A stretch of DNA of 24,797 nucleotides from UBA4729 sp038236865 (GCA_038236865.1 JBBRZI010000011.1:1-24797), one strand, 5' to 3'; numbered from the stretch's first letter, positions 14,994 through 22,442 are shown. A program made the numbers and translations. The notes: generated by a model from the letters alone, not told the origin.

Positions 14994-15009
14994 GCCCGAG
15001 GAGTCTTCG

Positions 15010-16053
15010 GTGATTGATGAGCGAAACCAGCCGGACGGCCCGATGCGGAGCGTAAGCTACGGATCGGATTGGCCGACTACGACGCAGCCATCAACGACGG
15101 ATACTCCGCTCAAGGGCTCCGGCCATAAAATCGTGTTCTTCGGGAATGAGCGGCTCGCCACTGGCGTCAGCACGACGGCACCAGCACTCCGCGCGCTGAT
15201 TGAGGCCGGCTACAACGTCGGGGCCGTGATTATCGCTCAAGACCCGGCTGGCCGATCCCGCAAGTCGCGCCCCCTCGAGATTGCCGAGCTCGCTTTGGCG
15301 GCCGGCATACCACTGCTGGCACCCGCCAAATTGGCCGAAATCAAAGACGATCTAGCTACCTTGCAGGCCGATGCCGGGGTGTTGGTGGCCTTCGGTAAAT
15401 ACATCCCCCCGTCGATAATCAATCTGTTCCCCCGTGGCATCGTCAACATCCACCCGTCACTACTGCCACGCCACCGCGGGCCGACCCCGCTGGAGAGCGT
15501 CATTTTAAACGGCGACCAAGAAACGGGCGTATCGCTGATGCAGCTCGTCGCCAGCATGGATAGCGGCCCGATCTACGCCCAAGAAACCGTTCGACTGGCG
15601 GGCAATGAAACCAAGCAAGCGCTCGCCGACCAGCTCCTGGGTGTCGGCGTGGCCATGCTACTATCGTATTTACCCACCATCCTTGACGGGTCGCTTATCC
15701 CGGTGGCCCAAGACGAAGCTCAGGCGCAGTACGACGAAAAGATCGCCAAAGATGCCGGTAGCCTCCCTCTGGCGGCCTGGCACAAACCCGTCGCCGAACT
15801 TGAGCGCGCCGTTCGGGCATACGACGGCTGGCCCCGCAGCCGTACCAACGTTGGCGGTACCGACATACTCATCACGCGGGCCCACATTGGACCGGGTTTC
15901 GCTGCCCCCGGCACGCTGTGGTTGGCCGATAAATCGTTTGGCATTCAAGCTAGCGACGGCGTACTTGTGATCGACAGCCTTATCCCAGCTGGCAAAAAAG
16001 AGATGTCGGCCGCCGCTTTCTTGGCCGGTTATCAACTTCCGCATCAACCATAG
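15010..16053 (+). CDS. fmt: Methionyl-tRNA formyltransferase
   Basis: Fmt formylates initiator Met-tRNA from 10-formyltetrahydrofolate. The core begins with the Rossmann strand HKIVFFGNERLATG, and the catalytic residues are N146, H148 (NIHPSLLPRHRG) and D184 (SMDSG). A C-terminal OB-like domain follows (about 250-347, including AYDGWPRSRT). I chose the GTG at 15010 because GAGGAG (14998-15003) lies 6 nt upstream, giving 347 residues. An in-frame ATG at 14953 would overlap def by 41 bp, and ATG 15043 has no ribosome binding site. Even with GTG about 38 low-complexity residues (Pro/Ser/Thr/Asp) precede the usual start, which is odd for Fmt. It is coupled to def in function and in position. Confidence 0.93.
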   Translation: MIDERNQPDGPMRSVSYGSDWPTTTQPSTTDTPLKGSGHKIVFFGNERLATGVSTTAPALRALIEAGYNVGAVIIAQDPAGRSRKSRPLEIAELALAAGIPLLAPAKLAEIKDDLATLQADAGVLVAFGKYIPPSIINLFPRGIVNIHPSLLPRHRGPTPLESVILNGDQETGVSLMQLVASMDSGPIYAQETVRLAGNETKQALADQLLGVGVAMLLSYLPTILDGSLIPVAQDEAQAQYDEKIAKDAGSLPLAAWHKPVAELERAVRAYDGWPRSRTNVGGTDILITRAHIGPGFAAPGTLWLADKSFGIQASDGVLVIDSLIPAGKKEMSAAAFLAGYQLPHQP

Positions 16054-16056
16054 CGA

Positions 16057-16077
16057 CACTCGCTGAAGTACCGAGTG
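16057..16077. other. Small hairpin between converging fmt and the next gene
   Basis: CACTCG/CGAGTG (16057-16062 with 16072-16077) lies 4 nt after the fmt stop and before the end of the converging minus-strand gene. The stem is only 6 bp with no U-run, so a terminator role is doubtful. Confidence 0.3.
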
Positions 16078-16105
16078 CCTCAAACTCGTTTCTAGCTGTT
16101 TAGTA

Positions 16106-16639
16106 CTAGCCTTGGGGCGCTAGTGGGCCGGCTGGTGGCTGCTGGTCAGGATATTGGGGTTGGGGCTGAAATGGCGGGGGGGCTACTGGCTGCGGGGGTT
16201 GTTGCAGGTCGGGATACTGAGGTCGGGGTGGATATTGGGGTTGCTGGGATTGCGGTTGATCGGGGCTCATGACCGGCGGAGCCAGCGGGTCAGCAAACTG
16301 AGGGGGTGCCGGAGCAGCCGCTTGAGCTTGCTGGCTAGCCGCTAAAATTTGGGGCGCCGAGCCAGCGACTTCTGATTTGAGCTTCTCAAACTCTTCCTGC
16401 ACAATGTCTTTATAATTGGGAAAATTAGTCTCGAGCCACTTAAAGGCACCGGCATCATCCTTGGCTTCAAAGTAACGTTCAAATTCGTCGAGCTGTTCAT
16501 TCGTCATCTGATCGGCCAAGCGCATACCGACGCGCATCTCGAGCGTTTCATAGATATGCTTGAGTAGGCCGTTTTTCTCGGCTTCGGGCAGTGTGCCCAA
16601 CCCGATGTCTTGTAGTAAATTATTATCAATTTTAAGCAT
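16106..16639 (-). CDS. Small helical protein with Pro/Gln-rich tail (DUF5663-like)
   Basis: The protein has 177 residues in two parts. Residues 1-90 are helical and charged, with the pattern LPEAEKNGLLKHIYETLEMRVGMRLADQMT then QLDEFERYFEAKDDAGAFKWLETNFPNYKDIV. I associate this with a small domain common in CPR genomes (DUF5663, from memory). Residues 105-177 are almost only Pro, Gln, Ala and Tyr, with repeated QPQYP and PQYPDQQPP units, and are surely disordered. There is no signal peptide or membrane helix, so it is probably cytoplasmic. AAGGA lies 7 nt before the ATG. A TACAAT hexamer at 16665-16670 may be its -10. The function is unknown. Confidence 0.8.
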   Translation of the reverse strand: MLKIDNNLLQDIGLGTLPEAEKNGLLKHIYETLEMRVGMRLADQMTNEQLDEFERYFEAKDDAGAFKWLETNFPNYKDIVQEEFEKLKSEVAGSAPQILAASQQAQAAAPAPPQFADPLAPPVMSPDQPQSQQPQYPPRPQYPDLQQPPQPVAPPPFQPQPQYPDQQPPAGPLAPQG

Positions 16640-16664
16640 ATTCTATTCCTTAGCTATCGGCATC

Positions 16665-16670
16665 ATTGTA
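16665..16670 (-). promoter_or_regulatory. Possible -10 for the Pro/Gln-tailed gene
   Basis: TACAAT on the minus strand lies 25 nt before the ATG at 16639; no clear -35 is seen at the right distance. Confidence 0.3.
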
Positions 16671-16710
16671 CCATTCATTGACAGATCATGCCTAGAGCAC
16701 CGAGCCGCCG

Positions 16711-18474
16711 TTACAGGCTGCGTTCAACCGAATGACGAGTGAAGAGTTCGATGTGATCACCCTCCTGCAAATCGAGCCGCTGTTTGGTGCTAAAGCTCAG
16801 ACCACACATTTCGCCCTCGAAAACTTCTTTCGCTTCGGATGGGCCACGCTTAAGGCCGGTAATCTCGACTTCACCGAGGATGTCTTTATCGCGGGTGACG
16901 CGGGCCAAGGCTGGCACAGTAAGCTTACCCTTAGTAACTTCCCCGCCACAAATGACAGCAGTTTTGGTTGTATTGAATATACCGCGTACGACCAGTCGAC
17001 CGAGTTCAGTTTCGACGATTTCCGGCTTGAGCAACGTGCTGAGTTTGTTCCTGACGTCGTCAATGAGTTCATAGATAACTTTGTAGAGCTGGACTTTAAC
17101 CTTATCGCGAGCGGCTTGTTGCTTGCTGCTCGTCGACAGGCCGACGTTAAAGCCGATCACAATAGCGTCACTCGAGTGCGCCAGGTGGAGGTCGTTCTCG
17201 CCGATGGCGCCGACACCCGAGCTGACAACCCGGACGGCCACTTCATTGGTATCGAGCGCTTTGAGGCTGTCGATGACCGATGTCAGGGAGCCTTGCACGT
17301 CGGCTTTAATGATGACGTTGAGTTCTTGGACTTCATTGTTGCGATTAATCATGCGGATGAGTTCACTACTGCCAACCGTGTTATGGCCGCCAATAGCTTG
17401 GTGTTCAATCGCTGAATTTTCGGACATTGTGCGGGCGGCATGTTCGTTAGCTACGGCGACAAATTCATCACCAAATTCCGGTAATGTCTTGAAGCCAGTA
17501 ATGGCCACCGGCATCGAAGGCGTTGCCAGTTTTACGGGGATTCCATCGGTAGTTTCAAGGTTGCGTATCTTGGCATAGCTGCTACCGGCGACGATAAACA
17601 TGCCGGGCTTGAGTGTGCCGGTTTCAACCAGCGCGTGCGCCACCGGGCCGCGGCCCTTTTCAATACGAGCTTCAATAATCAAGCCGCGGGCGGGCACATC
17701 GATGTCAGCTTTGAGCTCTTCGACATCGGTGACGAGCAGAATCATATCGAGTAATTCTGGAACACCCTTACCGGTTTTGGCCGAGACTTCAGCCACAAAG
17801 GTGTCGCCACCCCACTCTTCGACCAGAAGATCTTGCTCGGACAGCTGCTGCTTGAGACGGTTGACGTCGGCGCCCTCTTTATCCATTTTATTGGCGGCGA
17901 CGATAATCTTCACCCCAGCCTTGCGCGCAAAACGAATAGCTTCGATGGTTTGCGGCTTGATGCCGTCATCGGCGGCAACAACGATGATAACGATGTCGGT
18001 GAGGAGCGCCCCGTGCTCACGGATCGCCGCAAAGGCTTCGTGGCCGGGCGTATCGAGAAATGTGATGGCGCGCTTATTGTGGGTGACCTGGTAAGCCGAA
18101 ATGTGTTGGGTAATGCCGCCGGCTTCATGCGAAGCGACGTGGCTCGAACGAATCGCGTCGAGTAGGCTGGTTTTACCGTGGTCAACGTGACCCATCACCG
18201 CCACAACTGGCGGCCGGGAAACGGCCTTGTCGCTCATGACAATCTTGTGGCGGGTCGGCGCGGCAGCTTCGGTCGTAGCCTGGCGGGCCAGACTGACATC
18301 GAGCTTTAGCTCTTCAACAATAATTTGAGCGGTATCGAAATCGATCCGCTCATTCACCGTGGCCATGACGCCGTTCTTCATCAACTCGCCAATCAGGCGG
18401 CTGACAGGAATCATCAACCGTTCGGCCAGAGTGCCAACAGTGATCATGTCTTCGATTTCGATTACGTTACTCAT
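16711..18474 (-). CDS. infB: Translation initiation factor IF-2 (short form)
   Basis: IF-2 is the GTPase that places fMet-tRNA on the 30S subunit and joins the 50S. The protein has 587 residues against 700-900 in many bacteria: the N-terminal region is cut down to one IF2_N domain (about 6-60). The G domain has G1 GHVDHGKT (95-102), G2 with GGITQHI, G3 DTPGH (141-145), G4 NKMD (195-198) and G5 SAKTG (231-235). EF-Tu-like domain II, domain III and the C-terminal fMet-tRNA-binding domain follow and look complete. It lies 94 bp behind rpsA on the same strand and is likely cotranscribed. AGGAAAGAG precedes the ATG at a rather long distance. Confidence 0.97.
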   Translation of the reverse strand: MSNVIEIEDMITVGTLAERLMIPVSRLIGELMKNGVMATVNERIDFDTAQIIVEELKLDVSLARQATTEAAAPTRHKIVMSDKAVSRPPVVAVMGHVDHGKTSLLDAIRSSHVASHEAGGITQHISAYQVTHNKRAITFLDTPGHEAFAAIREHGALLTDIVIIVVAADDGIKPQTIEAIRFARKAGVKIIVAANKMDKEGADVNRLKQQLSEQDLLVEEWGGDTFVAEVSAKTGKGVPELLDMILLVTDVEELKADIDVPARGLIIEARIEKGRGPVAHALVETGTLKPGMFIVAGSSYAKIRNLETTDGIPVKLATPSMPVAITGFKTLPEFGDEFVAVANEHAARTMSENSAIEHQAIGGHNTVGSSELIRMINRNNEVQELNVIIKADVQGSLTSVIDSLKALDTNEVAVRVVSSGVGAIGENDLHLAHSSDAIVIGFNVGLSTSSKQQAARDKVKVQLYKVIYELIDDVRNKLSTLLKPEIVETELGRLVVRGIFNTTKTAVICGGEVTKGKLTVPALARVTRDKDILGEVEITGLKRGPSEAKEVFEGEMCGLSFSTKQRLDLQEGDHIELFTRHSVERSL

Positions 18475-18538
18475 CTATTTAGCACTCTTTCCTGGCCGAC
18501 GGCCAATTATCTTTGCATCAGCACTAGGGCTGATAGAA

Positions 18539-18566
18539 CTACAAGGTGTTGTGCAACATATTGTAG
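18539..18566 (-). other. Stem-loop between rpsA and infB
   Basis: CTACAA/TTGTAG (18539-18544 with 18561-18566) encloses GTTG/CAAC. It begins 2 nt after the rpsA stop. With no U-run it is more likely a processing or stability element than a full terminator. Confidence 0.4.
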
Positions 18567-18568
18567 CT

Positions 18569-19636
18569 CTACTTCTTTGCATCCTTGAGCGAAAGCGCAA
18601 TTTTGCGGTTATCGGTATCGATATCGAGTACCTTAAATTGCTTCTTTTCGTTCAACTGGAATAGCTTTTCGGGGTCGACGGTTTCTTCGTCGCTCATTTC
18701 ACTGACGTGAACAAGGGCCTCGACGCTGGCACTCAGCTGCACGAATGCCCCAAATGGAGTAATCCGGGTAACTTTGCCTTCGACGATTTCACCTTTTTTG
18801 AAGGCTTTGACTTCGCTCAACCAAGGGTCTTCCACCATTTGTTTGAGGCTCAAGCTGAGGCGATCTTTATCGATCGCAATGATCTTAGCAGTAACGGTAT
18901 CACCAACCTTGACGTAATTACGCGGGTTGTCGACACGCTCCCACGAAATCTCACTAATGTGAATCAGGCCTTCAATGCCATCAACATTGATGAATGCACC
19001 AAAGTCGATTACGCCAGTAACAATGCCTTCGACGGCATCACCAACCTTGAGTTCGGAGAAGCGAGCTTGCATGTCGTCTTTGACGGCTTCTTTTTCGGAG
19101 AAAATCAGCTTGTTGTCTTTACGGCTGACATCAAGAATGCGCACGCGCAACGTAATTGCCGTCAGGGCGTTGAGCTTCTGCAGGATTTCGTCCTTGTCGG
19201 CACCGGATACGCGTGGGTAGTGCCCAGCCGCCAATTGGCTAACCGGCAAGAAACCACGAATGCCTTCCAGCTCGACGAGTAGTCCGCCCCGGTTAGCGTC
19301 GTATGGCGTGACTTCGACGATTTCTTGGGCGTCAAAGAGGCGCTGCACTTCGTCCCAACCACGGTCTTTGACAGCGCGCTTCATACTGAGCAGCGCGTGG
19401 CCTTCTTCCATTTCTGGATCGATCACGCTCACCGTAATGCTCGTACCGACCTCTAGGGATTGGCCGTGACCAATTTCGCGGCGCATGACGACTCCGACAC
19501 CTTTGGCGCCGAGGTCAATCCAGACTTCGTTCTTACGGACAGAGGTAATTACCCCTTCGACCACATCACCGGTGGCCAGTTCTTTAATTTCGCTGCTAAG
19601 CAGCAATTCATCCATTGTTAACATTGACTTTGACAT
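18569..19636 (-). CDS. rpsA: Ribosomal protein bS1 (four-domain form)
   Basis: S1 binds mRNA on the 30S subunit and helps unfold leaders. The 355 residues hold four S1 OB-folds at about 22-88, 103-185, 195-263 and 280-350. The last two are the most typical (GDAVEGIVTGVIDFGAFINVDGIEGLIHISEISW and GEIVEGKVTRITPFGAFVQL). E. coli S1 has six. The second repeat is divergent, as usual. AAAGGAGG lies 11 nt before the ATG at 19636, a slightly long spacing. An out-of-frame ATG sits 1 nt after the GGAGG and would give only 12 codons. A consensus promoter gives a leader of about 100 nt. infB follows. Confidence 0.94.
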   Translation of the reverse strand: MSKSMLTMDELLLSSEIKELATGDVVEGVITSVRKNEVWIDLGAKGVGVVMRREIGHGQSLEVGTSITVSVIDPEMEEGHALLSMKRAVKDRGWDEVQRLFDAQEIVEVTPYDANRGGLLVELEGIRGFLPVSQLAAGHYPRVSGADKDEILQKLNALTAITLRVRILDVSRKDNKLIFSEKEAVKDDMQARFSELKVGDAVEGIVTGVIDFGAFINVDGIEGLIHISEISWERVDNPRNYVKVGDTVTAKIIAIDKDRLSLSLKQMVEDPWLSEVKAFKKGEIVEGKVTRITPFGAFVQLSASVEALVHVSEMSDEETVDPEKLFQLNEKKQFKVLDIDTDNRKIALSLKDAKK

Positions 19637-19739
19637 GAGCTTTCATGCCTCCTTTATAAGTGTATTTCCTGCAGACATCGGTAGCCGGTGAGATGGCCCG
19701 AGAGCACCTCTGGTTACGTTGTTTGTAAGATTGTCTTTA

Positions 19740-19768
19740 ATTATATCCTATCCACCCCTTGGGGTAAA
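19740..19768 (-). promoter_or_regulatory. Promoter for rpsA-infB
   Basis: TTTACC (19768-19763), 17 nt, TATAAT (19745-19740) on the minus strand. The start would be near 19733, leaving a leader of roughly 97 nt with a Shine-Dalgarno. Confidence 0.65.
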
Positions 19769-19914
19769 GCCCCGCTCTGGGAGTTCGGGATTAGTAGTTG
19801 GGAGTTGGGGGGTAGCTCTTGGTTATTTTGAGTCCGCGCCCGCGGTACGTGGCGCACAAGTTGGGGCTAATCTGTGGCTCCCACAGCCGGCAAAGCATCT
19901 AACGTTCTCGATGT
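19769..19914. other. Spacer between divergent rpsA and ROK promoters
   Basis: It contains a short period-7 run (GTAGTTG, GGAGTTG, then G-rich) at about 19793-19815, related in sequence to the array at 14235. A GCCCGCG-like palindrome lies near 19835. I see nothing else. Confidence 0.4.
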
Positions 19915-19944
19915 TTGTCTGTTTGCCTACGTCGGTGGTACACT
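19915..19944 (+). promoter_or_regulatory. Promoter for the ROK gene, leaderless arrangement
   Basis: TTGTCT (19915-19920), 18 nt, TACACT (19939-19944). The ATG at 19951 is only 6 nt after the -10, so the message would start at the start codon. Confidence 0.6.
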
Positions 19945-19950
19945 GCAATT

Positions 19951-20775
19951 ATGTATTTGGGGATAGATATTGGCGGCACAAAAACTCTTGTTGCGGCGCT
20001 CGACGAAAACGGCGTTATCATCGAACGCGCCAAGTTCCCTACCCCGCCCGACTACGACGAATTTCTTAAGCAACTCTCCGACACCCTGGCCGGCTTCAAC
20101 ACTCACAACTACCTCGCAGGCGGCCTAGCAATGCCCGTGACCGTTTTTGACCGGGAATTGGGAGTTGGTGTTAGTTATAGCAACCTACCCTGGCAAAACG
20201 TCCCGATTCACGCGGACGTCGAACGGATTGCCGGCTGCCCCGTAGCCGTCGAAAACGACGCCAAGCTCGGCGGTCTGTCTGAAGCCTTGCTGCTCAAAGA
20301 CACCTACCACCGAGTTCTATACGTGACCGTCAGCACTGGCATCGGTATCTCCCTGGTCGTGAACGCAAAAATCGACACCAACATTGGCGATGGCGGCGGG
20401 CGCACGATGATGTTTGAGCACGATGGCAAAATCGTACCGTGGGAGAGTTTTGCCTCCGGCCGCGCTATTGTTGAGCGCTACGGCAAGCGAGCCGTCGATA
20501 TTACCGACGATACCACCTGGCGCCACATCACGCGCGACCTAAGCCTCGGCCTCCTCGAAATGATCGCTATGTTCCAGCCAGACGTCATCGTCATCGGTGG
20601 CAGCGTCGGCACCTACTTTGACCGCTACGGCAATTTTTTGGCTGAAGACCTCCAAACCTATCACTTGCCCCTCTTGCCAATTCCCCCGATTGTCGGCGCC
20701 CAGCGAGCCGAAGAAGCCGTTGTCTATGGCTGCTATGATCTGGCGAAGGAAACCTATGGAACTGTTACTCGCTAG
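19951..20775 (+). CDS. ROK-family sugar kinase or derived protein, zinc cluster lost
   Basis: The protein has 274 residues of the actin-like ROK fold, the family of glucokinases and NagC-type regulators. Phosphate motif 1 is DIGGTKT (6-12), the catalytic-base motif is ENDAK (101-105, base D103), and phosphate motif 2 is VSTGIG (127-132). The family's GHxxx...CxCGxxGCxE zinc region corresponds here to residues 147-170, GGGRTMMFEHDGKIVPWESFASG. The three cysteines and the first His are absent, while W-E-x-FASG is kept. The protein has no DNA-binding domain, so it is a kinase type rather than a repressor; the substrate cannot be read. An upstream in-frame start at 19915 would put the promoter inside the gene. 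The end overlaps the next gene by 20 nt. Confidence 0.88.
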   Translation: MYLGIDIGGTKTLVAALDENGVIIERAKFPTPPDYDEFLKQLSDTLAGFNTHNYLAGGLAMPVTVFDRELGVGVSYSNLPWQNVPIHADVERIAGCPVAVENDAKLGGLSEALLLKDTYHRVLYVTVSTGIGISLVVNAKIDTNIGDGGGRTMMFEHDGKIVPWESFASGRAIVERYGKRAVDITDDTTWRHITRDLSLGLLEMIAMFQPDVIVIGGSVGTYFDRYGNFLAEDLQTYHLPLLPIPPIVGAQRAEEAVVYGCYDLAKETYGTVTR

Positions 20776-21256
20776 CCTCAAAACTGCCTACCCTCATCTC
20801 GAGTTTGCCAGCGGCAAGCAATTTAGCTGGTCACCCGAAACCCACGAAATCATATATAAAATTGGCACCGACGACCAACGAGATCGCTGGTCACTCTTGC
20901 ACGAAACCGGCCACGCCCTACTCGGGCATACCGCCTATCAGGCCGACTACTCGCTACTGCGCCTTGAGGTGGCCGCTTGGGAAAAAGCCCGCGAGCTAGC
21001 CGCCCAATTTGCGGTCGTACTCGACGAAGATCACGTACAAGACTGCCTAGACACCTACCGCGACTGGCTCTACAAACGGAGTATCTGCCCCAGCTGTGCC
21101 AGTAAGTGCTTGCAACAAGACGATTACGCCCACTATCGCTGCTATAACTGCCACGCCGTCTGGCGCGTCACCCCGTCACGTTTCTGTCGGTCGTACCGAT
21201 CGAGTAAACTCAAAAAACCGTCTGCCGTATTTCACGAAACAGACGGTATTTGCTAG
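20756..21256 (+). CDS. ImmA/IrrE-like zinc metallopeptidase with C-terminal zinc ribbon
   Basis: The protein has 166 residues. The first half resembles the ImmA/IrrE peptidase domain: LLHETGHALLGH gives the HExxH zinc site at 49-53, and a helix with ExAAWEKARELAAQF (about 69-84) offers the usual downstream Glu and the packing seen in that family. After a linker, cysteines 111, 114, 129 and 132 (CPSC ... CYNC) look like a zinc ribbon, not usual in ImmA. The last residues (KKPSAVFHETDGIC) are encoded by a terminator stem. AAGGA lies 5 nt before the ATG, within the ROK gene, so translation is coupled. Such peptidases often cleave a regulator in stress or mobile-element control, but no partner regulator is adjacent. 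The longer frame from 20597 lies inside the ROK gene and is rejected. Confidence 0.82.
   Translation: MELLLASLKTAYPHLEFASGKQFSWSPETHEIIYKIGTDDQRDRWSLLHETGHALLGHTAYQADYSLLRLEVAAWEKARELAAQFAVVLDEDHVQDCLDTYRDWLYKRSICPSCASKCLQQDDYAHYRCYNCHAVWRVTPSRFCRSYRSSKLKKPSAVFHETDGIC
21212..21250. terminator. Bidirectional terminator inside the end of the metallopeptidase gene
   Basis: ACCGTCTG/CAGACGGT (21217-21224 with 21240-21247). On the minus strand it is followed by TTTTTTG, a strong terminator for the KGG-type gene ending at 21395. On the plus strand ATTT follows, weaker. The plus-strand gene stops at 21256, just past the stem. Confidence 0.75.
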
Positions 21257-21394
21257 CTTAAGAACAGGTTCTAAGACTAGTTTGAGCGGGCCAGCGCGAT
21301 GATTTCGCGTTCGAGCTGTGGTCGGGGGGCTAAGAAGTAATATCGAAGACCCAAAGCCGACCACTTGCTATAGTGCTTGACCAATCGCATGGGC

Positions 21395-21592
21395 TTACTC
21401 AGCTTTCTTGGTGCGACGAGAAACGCGACCACCGCGAGCGCCAGCGGCACGGGCGAGTTCACGGTTAGCGTAAAAGCCACCGGTGCGGCCTAATTTGCCA
21501 CCTTTTGCACCAATTTTAGCGTAAAAGTCAGCACCATATTTCTTCTTGTTCGTTGCGGCAGCGGCTTCGCCACCAGCTTTAGTTCCAGCCAT
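21395..21592 (-). CDS. KGG-type small basic protein 1
   Basis: A 65-residue, very basic, Gly/Ala-rich protein. After MAGTKAGGEAAAATNKKKYG comes the pattern DFYAKIGAKGGKLGRTGG, then ARAAGARGGRVSRR. It resembles the KGG/Con-10/GsiB stress-protein motif (GxxGG repeats). These proteins are thought to be disordered and stress-related; their molecular job is not known. GGAGG lies 6 nt before the ATG. The gene has a perfect -35 (TTGACA) promoter, an intrinsic terminator within its leader, and a terminator downstream at 21212-21250. A paralogue lies at 22498-22692. Confidence 0.88.
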   Translation of the reverse strand: MAGTKAGGEAAAATNKKKYGADFYAKIGAKGGKLGRTGGFYANRELARAAGARGGRVSRRTKKAE

Positions 21593-21638
21593 GATTGACC
21601 TCCGTTATAAGTGATAATCTCGCCTATCAAAAGTAAAT

Positions 21639-21670
21639 AAAAAGGCCCCATCTACGCTGTAGATGAAACC
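21639..21670 (-). terminator. Intrinsic terminator in the leader of KGG gene 1 (attenuator)
   Basis: On the minus strand a 12-bp stem (21670-21659 with 21655-21644, three G-U pairs, loop AGC) is followed by TTTTTATTT. It lies between the promoter (21697-21725) and the start codon (21592). Transcription from that promoter must therefore pass it; a short RNA of about 50 nt would be released otherwise. Confidence 0.7.
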
Positions 21671-21696
21671 CTCAAATCTCTCTCGAAATCTTTACT

Positions 21697-21725
21697 ATGA
21701 TATCACGCTATTGTTTATATGTCAA
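21697..21725 (-). promoter_or_regulatory. Strong promoter for KGG gene 1
   Basis: TTGACA (21725-21720), 17 nt, TATCAT (21702-21697) on the minus strand. It has the only perfect -35 that I see in the window. The start would be near 21690. Confidence 0.8.
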
Positions 21726-21806
21726 TAAGCTTGTACTTAAAACTTAATCTTCTGTTAATCTTTGCCTCACCCCCCTCCTTTTTTTTATTCTGGTTAGCCC
21801 TTTACG

Positions 21807-21854
21807 CCGTCCTACCGTCCTGCCGTCCTACCGTCCTGCCGTCCTGCCGTCCCT
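21807..21854. repeat. Period-8 CCGTCCTR array
   Basis: Five exact units CCGTCCTA/CCGTCCTG start at 21807, 21815, 21823, 21831 and 21839, with a sixth degenerate unit at 21847. The eighth base is A, G, A, G, G. Unlike the ATAGTNNN arrays it has no opposed arm. Confidence 0.85.
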
Positions 21855-21957
21855 AACCCCCTGCTTTATGCTCCGTCATTCTAGATCCACCCACAATTAA
21901 TCCGCGGCAAGGCTGAACATGTCTCGTGTATCCCAGCAAAACTGTTGTCCTAACTTT

Positions 21958-21978
21958 GTGAGAGGACGGACCTCTCAC
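21958..21978. repeat. 21-bp palindrome, copy 3
   Basis: GTGAGAGG / CCTCTCAC around ACGGA. It is the exact reverse complement of the copies at 5509, 5616 and 22023, differing only in loop orientation. Confidence 0.85.
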
Positions 21979-22022
21979 AGCATAGCTGGCGCACAATGTC
22001 CCAGATAGAGCTCTCGGCAATT

Positions 22023-22043
22023 GTGAGAGGTCCGTCCTCTCAC
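22023..22043. repeat. 21-bp palindrome, copy 4
   Basis: GTGAGAGG / CCTCTCAC around TCCGT, identical to the copies at 5509-5529 and 5616-5636. Confidence 0.85.
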
Positions 22044-22442
22044 GCGGTCATCCCAGGGCGCTCTTCGTCTTCAACTCAGCCCCTTGCATACCGTATCCCG
22101 GCACAAGCTGGGATCTTAATCAACCTCTACGCCGGTAGGTACTCTACCCTAGAGACATCATCGCTCAACCATTCCAGACTGCAGCTTTATCTTAGTAGTC
22201 CTTTTTTGGGCCGCCAAAGTAACGAAGCTCTTGGCCAACTCTGCACAGAGCCAATCGGCAACTCAATGCCGCGCCGGCATAAATCCCTGTAGTCGACCCT
22301 CTATTTCTCTAATGAGGCAAAGGGCTCGGCTGCCGGCTGGACTCGGCAATGCACCTGTTTGTCTCCGGCTACCATGCAATGACTGGACATGACTGCCAAG
22401 CGTAATATAATCCGGGGCAGCGATTGGGCTCCCAAAATAATT

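Larger units (their letters stand above)
21855..22440. other. Gene-free repeat-rich spacer between the two KGG genes
   Basis: It contains two copies of the 21-bp palindrome, an ATCCCGGC...GCTGGGAT-type palindrome near 22084-22105, and a TTTTTTGGGCCGCCAAAGTAAC block at 22203-22222 related to 5400-5417. No ORF in it looks genuine; the 98- and 138-codon plus frames here are made of repeats. Confidence 0.5.

Noticed and set aside
19644..19646. Upstream ATG before rpsA as a leader peptide
   Set aside because: It lies only 1 nt after the GGAGG, too close for initiation, and gives just 12 out-of-frame codons.
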